A program made the position numbers and the translations under genes. A DNA stretch of 64,000 nt. Source: Hemicordylus capensis (taxonomy: Eukaryota; Chordata; Lepidosauria; Squamata; Cordylidae). Location: assembly GCF_027244095.1 (NCBI RefSeq), contig NC_069658.1, positions 414,806,687 to 414,870,686 on the forward strand, in the 5' to 3' direction. Positions 1 through 10,307 of this stretch are shown here, piece after piece. The notes beneath the pieces are model-generated. The model did not search any database and was not told where the DNA came from. It saw nothing but the letters and a program-made list of their open reading frames with translations. Numbering within the stretch: position 1 is the first letter of the stretch; each line of letters opens with the position of its first letter.

Positions 1-1609
1 CAGTTTGAGATCTTTGATCAAATAGACAATCCAGATCAAATAAATCTACTGAGGGTAGATAGCAATATAAACACATACATGCATATACATATAAAAAATC
101 AGTTACACAGAAGATTGAGATTTGTTTTTAAAAAGGATAAAACCAAATTAAAAAGAAAAAGAAAGGACGATTACAATTAACCATTTCTGATACACCATGA
201 GCGAATTTTAATTGCAGCTGTACAGAATTTGGCTATTGAGTGCGAGACATAAGTGTGTTTATCATAAAGAAATAAGTTTATATAAAATTCATCCGAATTG
301 TCAGGGTATCTAAGAATGAGAAGAGCAATATATTTGGAATGAGCTTGCGACAGAAAGAATAATACAGAAGCACATGGCAACCATTTCAATCTTCTCACTT
401 CCACAAGGGCACAGTCTCTCCAAATAAGGAACTCTTCTATACCTACCCTCTGTTCCCGCAGAGGGCAGCACATCCAGCTGAGCCAATGTCAGTGCTCTTC
501 TGTGTGCTGAATATATCAGGTCATACAGGTATTTAGCTGGTTTTTGTCAGGGCTTGGTGGCTCCAAATCTTACGAAGCTTGGTCTCACTCCTTGACTAAT
601 TGGTGGTTTGATGGGAGCTGCCTGAGCCTTACAATGAAGAACACTGTTCTAGAGCAAAGCACTGGATTTCCATTTCTTGTTGGTTCCTTTTACCCCTCAT
701 GGTTTTCTTCAGTGCCCTACAGAAAAATTGTACTATTTATTTATTTATTCAGCATCATCTTTATGCCCAAGATTTTAGTTATTGCTTTGTCAACAGTTTA
801 TCTGCAAGTATTTGTCTTTCAACAGATCTTGGACAACAGCCTATGCGCACCTTGCCATCTGAGGAACAAATATGAATAGTTAAACATGAAATTGTCAAAC
901 TTGATGTAATTGTAACTATGTGAGCAAGTTAGTGAGCGCTTATATGGAGAGGTAATTTCCCCACATGGAAACAACTATCTAACACTGGGCTTGTAAATTC
1001 AACCAGGAGCCTTTATTGTGGTATACTTTCAGTGTTTCATAACTGCTATATGTGGTTGTGTGTGTATGTGTGTACAGAGTCTAGAAATGCACAGCTGTCA
1101 AGTTGTGTTAGGTCCTTAAACACTTTTCACATTACATTCAAATCATTTTGTTGCTGCAGCTGGTTAAAATGCAGCTTTAACACTATGCAGTTCCCAAGTC
1201 TCAGATTATTATCATAGTAAATCACCATTGGCCTACATACCCCTGCTGGTTGTTCAAAACATGAACAAGTAACACTGACAGCCCAGTCCTAACCATCCTT
1301 ACATGGTAGAAAATCTTAGTAGTCAGTGGCATAAGCTTCTATGTAATATAAGTCTAAAATTTCAGCCTGACTCTCTCATCTACTGCTGCACTTGATTTTT
1401 GACTTCACATTGCACATTGCAAGAGTCTTATCTGGTGATGCTCAATCTACTCTCACTACACTTTGCAAATCCTTGCCTATAGAAAGCTTAAATCGGGTGA
1501 AAGATATAAAAATCTGATAAATAGGTGTGTTGCGTATGCGAAATTCCGCATAAATAATGAGAGATCTTTTCTTTGGGGGGCATATTTGCCCAGGAATTGT
1601 TCACTGGGC
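1..1609. other. Upstream flank without recognised gene
   Basis: AT-rich non-coding DNA upstream of the PYM1 CpG-rich promoter. The longest open frames (up to about 110 codons) show no recognisable domain, no conserved-looking composition and no splice context, so I read them as chance. In mammals the next gene upstream of PYM1 is DGKA, but no DGKA-like exon is visible here. Confidence 0.6.
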
Positions 1610-2720
1610 TGGATCCCCTGAGCAGCGTTTGTGCTTCTCCCCCGGCGCCATAATTCGGGCTATATGACTGGAGAGGCCTCCCCCGGCTTTTCAGGGGGCA
1701 CTTGAGGCCGCAGGACAGAGGAGGAGCAGCGGGTGGGCAAGCCCCATTCCGCGAGTGGCGCGCCGTTCGCAGTTACCTGGATTCAGGTCAGGGGTAGCAG
1801 CAGTATTTAGATCCTGCTCTGGTTTCAAGGCGCTCAGAGTGGTGTGATTCACAACAACCCTGTGAGGTAGGTTAGGCTAAGAAGTGACTGGCCAAATCTC
1901 AACCGCTGAGCTTCGAGGGGGCTGAGGGGGGGGGGATGTGATCCTGCGGCTCCTCCTTGGATTGAAATGCAAGACCACCACTATTCCCTGCCTCGTGGAA
2001 ATAACGAGACGAGGCCAGCGCCATTATTAGGCATTAAAATGACCCGGGTTCAAAACTGTAAAGCCAGACTTCTGGTCCTTCACGAAGCCGTGAGGCGCAG
2101 CTACCGGCTCTGTCCTCAGCCCGGGAGAGCTCAGCTGCGCAGAGGCTGCTGCTGCTGCTGCCGCCGCACAGCATGCTGGGACACAAAGGCGGCGGACAGA
2201 GAAGAAAGAAAGGCCGCGGCTATGTCTACTTAAAGAACAAAATGGCCGCCGGGCCCTCTTTTTCTTCCCCTCCCCGTACGCCATATCCGGAGGAGGCGGT
2301 GGCAATGAGACAGGAAGTAGGTTGCGTTTCCAAGATGGCGACTCCCTATGTTACTGATGAAACCGGTGAGTGGGGAAACCGCGGCTAGGGCGGGAAGGGG
2401 GATCTCGGGTCCTGGCCTCTCCCCACGGCCCCACCTCATCCCAGCTGCACTGAGGGGCATGCTCTCGGATCGCTGCGTCCTTCGAGTCCTCCCAGCATGA
2501 CGCCCCTCCCCATCCTTCCACCCGCCAGGCCCCGCCTTTGGCCTCCATCCTCTGGGGCCACGCCCCCTCCTCGAGGGCATCTCCCCCTTTCTCGGTGGCC
2601 TTTCCTCCCACTGGGCTTTGGCCACGCCCCTTGCGATAACGCACCTGTGGTGGGCCGAGGCGAGCTGGTCCTTGCCTCGCCTACCTGTGTGCTTAGCTAG
2701 CCGGCCGAGGAACCGAGGGT
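1610..2720 (+). promoter_or_regulatory. PYM1: CpG-rich promoter region of PYM1
   Basis: G+C and CpG density rise sharply from about 1610 and fall after about 2720, bracketing the first coding exon. This is the usual signature of a TATA-less housekeeping promoter. The block has GGAAGT (ETS-type) at about 2312 and two ATGGC-type YY1-like motifs, one at about 2240 (AAAATGGCCGCC) and one overlapping the start codon (CAAGATGGCGAC, 2331-2342). YY1 sites just downstream of the start site are common in such promoters. The transcription start is not determined. Confidence 0.75.
2335..2365 (+). CDS. PYM1: PYM1 coding exon 1
   Basis: Encodes [10 protein letters not shown] plus the first base of a Gly codon. 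It is followed directly by the donor GTGAGT at 2366. Kozak context is strong (A at -3, G at +4). An upstream in-frame ATG at 2173 and another at 2305 exist without an intervening stop, but the conserved vertebrate start is the one at 2335. Confidence 0.95.
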
Positions 2721-5700
2721 GGCCTTTCGCTGGACCCTGCGGCGCTGCTCTTCGCTTATCTGTCGAAAAGGCATCACTTAGAAAGAGCTTGGGGGCCAGG
2801 AGGGGGTTAGGCTCTTCTTATGCTCTATCTAGTTTCGGGGAAAAGATGGGGTAGAAATGGGGCCGGCAATAACTTGAGTACATGTGGTGATCCCATCTTC
2901 TCCCGTGTGGTAGCTTTTCCTCGCTTACCACGTGGGTGTCTAGGTTTAAGTGAAACAGTCTAGAGTAGACTGTAGGTTCACTGTGCTTCTCTTCCCCCCC
3001 CCCCGCCCGCATTTTTTTAGCGCACTAGATTCCTTCATTTCATTCATTTATTTATCGTATTTCTATACTGCCTGATATGTACATCTCTAGGTGGTTTTTG
3101 TTCCACAGATGACCGCTGGTCTCTTCCTCCATGCCCCTTAAAGGTGACCTGATGCAGATGTGGTGCTTTAATAGCTGTGCAGAAGAGAGGATTTCAGCAG
3201 GCTGTGCTTTGTCACTCAGGGATGAGGAAAGCTGCTGCTGCTGATTTTTCCATCTTCTAAGACTGTTGAAACACAGAAGCCTCTTTTTCATTTGCATTTG
3301 GGTCACCCTAACTCACAATGGATGTTTAATGACAGGACTCGAGTGGTATAGTCTCCACTTTCTGAGGAATAACACTTGTGCATGTTTTTCCTATATCACA
3401 TTGTTGCAGCAGTTTTGAAAGCTTCCCATGCTTTTTGTTAATTAGATAAGAACAGCCCTGCTGGATGAGGCCCAAGGCCTATCTAGTCCAGCATCCTGTT
3501 TCACACAGTGGCCCACCAGATGCCTCTGAAAAGTCCACAGGTAAGAGGTAAGGGCATGCCCTGCTAACTGTCTCCTGCTAATTGAGCAAAGAGGCACCTT
3601 TTAAAAGTGGTAATTGTCTTTATCTAGCAGGGCGAGAGCACCTGGCCCCATCTATCCCCAGAACAGCATCCCTCTAGTGGCTGATGCTGGTGTCTGTCTT
3701 ATGTTTATTTTTTAGATTGTGAGACCTTTGGGGATAGGGAGCCATTTTATTTATATCTATGTAAATCACTTTGGGAACTTTTGTTGAAAAGCAGCATATA
3801 AATATTTGTAATATTCATATATTTGTCATATGCCCTCTATCTTGCTGTTGCTCCCCTGCAACCGGTAGTTAGAAGCATCTTGCCTCTGAGACTGAAAGTG
3901 GCCTATAGCCACCAGACTAGCAGCCATTGATAGACCTGTTCTCCATGAATTTATCTAAGCCCCTTTTAAAGCCATCCAAGCTAGTGGCCATCACCACTTT
4001 CCATGGCAAAGAATTCCATAGATTAATTATGCAGTCTCTGTAAAATGTACTTCCTTTTGTTGGTCCTAAATTTCCTAGCCTTCATTTTCATGGGATGACC
4101 CCTGGTTCTAGTGTTCTGAGAGAGAGAGAAAAATCTTCTCTGTCCACTTTCTCTACACCATGCATAATTTTGTACACTTCTATCATGTCTTCCCCGTAGT
4201 CACCTCTTTTCCAATTTTAAAAGCCCCAGATGCTGTAGCCTTGCCTCATAAGGAAGGTGCTTCAGGTTCCTGATCATTGTGGTTGCCCTCTTCTGCATCT
4301 TTTCCAATTCTACAATGTTCTCCTTAAGATACGGTGACCCGTACTCCAAATGTGGCTGCACCATAGATTTGTTTAAGAGCATCATAATATTAGTATTTTT
4401 ATTTAGGGATGGGCCCGGACCGGTCCGGAGGCCATTGAAAAAGCCTCCGGACCAGTCTGGACCTGGGCGGTTCGGTTTGGGTGGGGGGTAGCTTTAAGAG
4501 CGGTGGGAGGGTTTACTTACCCCTCCCGCCACTTTCCCGCTCTGGTGCCGTAATTCTAGGAGTAATTGGGGCAGCAGGATACCTCCCTGCCGCCCCTTTC
4601 CTGCTGTTGCTGGAAAAAACTCCCAGGAGTCCTTTGCATGCGCGCACGTCACAGAGACGTGAAGCGCGCGCACGATGTCTCTGTGACGTGCGCGTGTGCA
4701 AAGGACTCCTGGGAGTTTTTTCCAGCAACAGCGGGGAAGGGGCAGCAGGGAGGTATCCTGCCACCCCAATTACTCCTAGAATTACGGCACCAGAGCGGGA
4801 AAGCGGCAGGAGGGGTAAGTAAACCCTCCCGCTGCTCTTAAAGCTACCCCCCACCCCAGTGCTGGACCGCAGTTGGCGGTTCCGTGCACACCCCTATTTT
4901 TATTTTCAATCCCCTTCCAATGATCCCTAACATGGAATTGGACTTTTCACAGCTGTCATGCACTGAGTTGACACTTTCAAGGAGCTGTTCACCATGATCC
5001 CAAGTTCTCTCTCCTGTTCTGTCACTGGACCCCATCAGTGTATATTGGGTTTTTTTGTCCCAATATGCATCACTTTACACTTGCTTACATTGAACCACAT
5101 TTGCCATTTTGTCGCACTTCATCCAATTTGGAGAAATCCTTTTGGAGTGCCTCACAATCTGTTTTGAATTTCACTACCCTAAATAGTTTAAGTGTCATCT
5201 GCAAATTTGGACACTTCACTCATTTATGAACAAGTTAAAGAGCACTGGTCCCTGTGCAGATCCCTGGGGGACCCCACTTCTTACTTCCCTCCCTTGTGAA
5301 AACTGTCAATTTATTCCAAACCTCTGTTTCCTGTTCTTCAACCAGTTACCAATCCACACATGAACCTGTCCCTTTATCCCATGACTGCTAAGTTTACTCA
5401 AGAGCCTTTGGTGGGAAACTTTGTCAAAAGCTTTTTGGAAGTCCAAGTATACAATGTCAACCGGATCACCTTTATCCACATGCCTGTTGACACTCTCAGA
5501 GAACTCCAAAAGGTTAGTGAGGCAAGACTTGCCCTTGCAGAAGCCATGCTGGTTCTCCTTCAGCAAGGCCTATTCTGTATGTTTAACCATTTTGTCCTTA
5601 AGTATGCTTTCCATCAATTTACCCAGCACCAAAGTTAAACTAACTGGCCTGTAATTTCTCAGATCTCCCCTGGATTTTTGAAAAGGGATATAGTAGAGCT

Positions 5701-8700
5701 GGTCTTGTGGTAGCAAGCATGAATTGTCCCCTTTGCTGAGCAGGGTCTCCCCTGGTTTGCATTTGAATGTGAGACTACATTTGAGCACTGTAAGATTTTC
5801 CCCTTGGGGGATGGATCTGCTCTGGGAAGAGCACCTTCAAGTTTCAAGTTCCTTCCTTGGCATCTCCAAGATAGGGCTGAGAGAGAGTCCGCCTTCAGCT
5901 TTGGAGAAGCTGCTGCTAGTCTGGGTAGACAATACTGAGCTAGAAGGACCAATGGTCTGATTCAGTATAAGGCAGCTTCCTATGCTCCTGTTAGCTACTT
6001 CCCAGTCCTCTGGTACAGAGCCTGATTGTAGGGAGTTACATATTTTTGCTAGGAGATCAGCAATTTCACATTTGAATTCCTTCAGAACTCTTGAGTGGAT
6101 GCCATCTGGCTCTGGCTCTGGCCTTTGTGGCTGGGCATGATGGGAGTTGTAATCCAACAACATCTGGGTTAAGAAACCCTGGTTTAGAACATCCTCTCTC
6201 ATCACCTTCTTCAGCCTTCAAGCCTGAGAAGCTCAGTTTCATAGCTGATGTATGGTCAGTATCATCTGCCGTGAAGACAGATGCAAAGAACTCTATGAAG
6301 GAATGAGTCCTGAACCTTCTCTTTTTGTGTTCCAGATTTCTATACTGCATATGTAATTGCTTAATCCCTAAATTCTATATTAAAAAGTTGTGCAGCAGTC
6401 AAAAGTTCACAGCTCCTGTTCTATAGTTTGGTTTGGGAGGGAAAAGAGTTGTACCTTTGGAGGGAAGAGAGAGTTTGATTTGATTGGGTGTGTTTTAAAA
6501 TAATGGAGAGAACCTGAGATGCCCTGATTGGCTGGTTTAGAGAAATTTGGAGGGGGGAAATAAATTAAAAGGAGGCTTGCCTGCAGCAGAGAGTTAGTTG
6601 AAGAATTGAAGTCAGCAGGTTGGAGTCTTGGAGAGCCAAGAGAAAAGAGCTGCTGAGATTAGAGCTGAGAAATCACTGGGAGAGTCAGGCTGCAAACTCT
6701 GAGAACTGAATCACCCTCAAAGTAGCTGAAAGACTAATCTGGCATTGAAAGGAGGTACTGGAAAGGTTGCCGGTTTGAATCCCTGCTGGTACTATATTGG
6801 GTAGCAGTGATATAGGAAGATGCTGAAAGGCATCATCTCATACTACGCTGGAGGAGGCAATGATAAACCCCTCCTGTATTCTACCAAAGAAAACCACAGG
6901 GCTCTGTGGGCGCCAGGAGTCGAAATCGACAGCACACTTTACCTTACTGGAAAAGAAGATCAAGACCTGAAGCTGAGAAAGGGGAAAAGCCAGGCTTGCT
7001 GAAGAAGTTGTGCTTATTTAAGGAGGTGCTTATTTTAAAAAAAAACAACAACCCAAAAAACTCCTGGTAAGGACTATAGGTTAAGGCACAGTATTAGGTA
7101 CTGGTTAGACTGGATGCATTTTTCTCATATTTTATTTTTTCCTTGTGCTCATATGGTTGTTGTTTTGTACTGCATTTTCCAAAAGAACTACTGTTTTATA
7201 TTGAACTATTTTAAAGTAAAAATTATCTCTTTGAATTTAGTAAACTGTAGCCTCTGTCCATTTTCCCCACCCCCTTGCATAGGAGCCTTTCCACCCTCCC
7301 TAGCTTTGAATGAGACAGAGGTTTGGAAGGCTGTTTCTGTAGACTCAGCCAGTCTACTTGGTAGCAGTGATAAAACTTAAAATCATGGGACTGGTTGAGA
7401 CTGGGCCATGACATACGGTGGCAAAGCAATGGAATACATAATTCAGTGGAGCAAAGTGATAATTAGCATTTTGGGGGAAATCCCCCCCACATTTGAGCAA
7501 AAGGGTTTGTTTTATTTTATCAGGTCAACAGATTAGGGATGAGATAGGTTAGTAAAATGTCAGCGTACCTGTACATGGAGAATGCAGCTCTAATTGAGAA
7601 ATGTCAAGTTAAAGGACTGCCCTTTGAAGGGAAAGATGTGCTGAAGATGAGAGTCCCTTTGATCCAAACTAATGCAACAACCAACCAGGCTTTAGAGAAC
7701 CATGATCATGAGGAGTGGATAAGATAAGACTATCTCTGGATAAAGGAAGAAGAATGGAAGATGATAGAGCTCACATCTCCAAGGACTGGAGAAGCAACTA
7801 CTCAATATGAAAAGGCAAATGAGGGCATCACCAGAAGTGCACCTCCATCTCTATGTAAACTGGAAGAGGAGCGTCTTTGCCAGCAGGAGACATGCTGCTG
7901 TCTGGAGCTTTTCCACCCTACCTAGCTTTGAATGAAACAGAGGTTGGGAAGGCTGTTTCAGTAGACTCAGCCAGAGAAAATATAAAAGTCTTCTTGGTGG
8001 CAGCAGTGAAGCTTGAAATCACGGGACTGGTTGTGACCGGGCCATGACAAACTCATTCAGCTTCTCTGCAATCTCCTTATTCTCCTCAATAATCTCTTTC
8101 ATGCCCCCATCATCTAAGAGTCCAACCATTTCCCTGGCAGGTGTTCTGCTTCTAATATATTTAAAGAAGTTTTTGTTATTCCACTTGACAATTCTAGCTA
8201 TATGCTCCTCTTAGTAATTAGCTGTAATTCTACGATCCTATGTGGTAGGGCCTTGCATATTCCATTCACGATATGAGCATAATGATATTAACTTGTCTTA
8301 CAGGAATGTTGTAAGGATCATGTGAGAGTGTGCTAAGTGTTATCAAAATGTTAAATATTCTTGCATAGCAGAAAATCTACATGTCACAAGCTACACAGTC
8401 ATTTCACATTAATTCCCTCATGCAAATAAGTATCTTTAGGGCTCAATAAAGCAAGTTTTTGATAGGGATGTGTGTGTTCGTGTTCATTCTCTCGGAGAAA
8501 AGCCTTGATGATCACTTCAGGCAGCATCCAGGGAAAGTTTGTCATGACTTAGTCCCATTAAAATTTGTGGGACTTAAGTCAGTCATAACTAACTCATATC
8601 ATTGATTTCAGTGGTGCGAGGAAATGACTTGACTAGCAAGCCAGAGGTTGCCGGTTCGAATCCCTGCTGGTATGTTTTCCAGACTATGGGAAACACCTAT

Positions 8701-10275
8701 ATTGGGCAGCAGCGATCTAGGAAGATGCTGAAAGACATCATCTCGCACTGTGTGGGAGAAGGCAGTGGTAAACCCCTCCTGTACTCTACCAAAGACAATC
8801 ACAGGGCTCTGTGGTCACCAGGAGTCAACACTGACTCGACAGCACACTTTACCTTAAGTCATAACTGACTAGTCTGGATGCTGCCCATTATATGTAAATA
8901 AAAAAAGGGCAAAGAAATTTCACAAAGTAAAATACTTCTAATGTTTCAGGAAAATACATCGCCTCCACACAACGTCCCGATGGTACCTGGAGAAAACAAA
9001 GGAGGGTGAAAGAAGGCTACGTTCCTCAAGAAGAAGTGCCAGTGTAAGTCAGACTCTCACCTTTGCTTGCATTCCAGTATTATTTTAGCATTGGAAATTT
9101 GCTCCAAACAATATTATGTGTGAGCAGGGGCTTGGCATATCTTGTGGCATGAATTATTATTTTATTATTATTATTTTATTATTCATTTATTCAATTTCTA
9201 TACCGCCCTTCCAAAAATGGCTCAGGGCGGTTTACACAGAAAAATAACAAACAAATAAGATGTCTCCCTGTCCTCAAAGGGCTCACAATCTAAAAAGAAA
9301 CATAAGATAGACACCAGCAACAGTCACTGGAGGTACTGTGCTGGGGGTGGATAGGGCCAGTTACTCTCCCCCTGCTAAATAAAGAGAATCACCACATTAT
9401 AAGGTGCCTCTTTGCCAAATTAGCAGGGGTTTGAGGAAAATGAGCAGGGATTGAGGAATGAATAAGGGGATGTGTGCCTACCCTATCTGGAAACTAAGGT
9501 TATGCCCAGCTGTTCATTCTGATCGGTTCACACATTCATCCTACTCATTTATGGTGCTGCTGTGCCCTTTGGTTCCTTCTCTCCAATCTCAGCTTCACAT
9601 TATGGTGACCCAAGAAACTGCTATTAATGATCTGAGTGAGAGGGGTGGCAGTTAGACAATCCCATCTAAATTATTTTTCAGGACATTCTCCCTCCCCACC
9701 TCTAGTATGAACAAAACTGCCCTGAAGGAAATGGTCTGTACTCATCAACAGCAAAAGCGTTATGTGGTTCCCACCTTGCCTTGCTTAGGCTGTGTTGCAC
9801 TTTCCCTGTCCTCCACTGTGAAGAAGCAGGAGGTTAAACCCAGCTGTGAGGTACCTTAAACCTCCAGAGGAAGGGCTGATATGCCATGGGATGATCTCTT
9901 GTCGAACATCCCTGGAACAGGCAGTTACTAAAGGAGTTGCCCCAGGCTGCAATGTGCATTTTTTTAATCTGAGAATTGCAAGGTGGCACAGATTGCTCGG
10001 GCCACCTGTGCTAGTGTACAAAACCACTGTCCCTCTTGAGAAGACCTCTGTACAGATTCAACCATACTACTGTCCCAGTAGTGGTTAGAGTGCTGGACTA
10101 GGACCGGGGAGACCAGAGTTCAAATTTCCATTCATTTATGAAACTAGCTGGGTGACTCTGGGCCAGTCACCTCTCTCAGCCTAACCTACTTCACAGGGTT
10201 GTTGTGAAAGAGAAACTCAAGTATGTAGTACACCGCTCTGGGCTTCTTGGAGGAAGAGCGGGATATAAATGTAAA

Positions 10276-10307
<32 letters not shown>

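Larger units (their letters stand above)
3445..8235 (-). mobile_element. CR1-like (CR1/L3 clade) LINE, 3' half, broken up by nested insertions
   Basis: The 3' end at 3445 (TAAGAACAGCCCTGCTGGAT...) is the reverse complement of the end of the + copy at 38979. Reverse-strand reading gives reverse transcriptase pieces such as [18 protein letters not shown] and [18 protein letters not shown] at 5306-5566, [20 protein letters not shown] at about 5590-5660, and the pre-RT linker [17 protein letters not shown] at about 6230-6290. The linker continues at 8050-8235. Interruptions are at 3576-3815, 4404-4896, 5696-5988 and 6294-8049. The LINE frame carries many stops and frameshifts, so it is long dead. 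Confidence 0.85.

Noticed and set aside
2027-2644. Overlapping open frames on both strands around the PYM1 promoter
   Set aside because: High G+C content removes stops by chance. The only conserved protein here is PYM1 exon 1.
4481-4854. Four mirrored open frames of about 90-113 codons
   Set aside because: They arise from the palindromic hAT MITE, each arm read on both strands. No domain.
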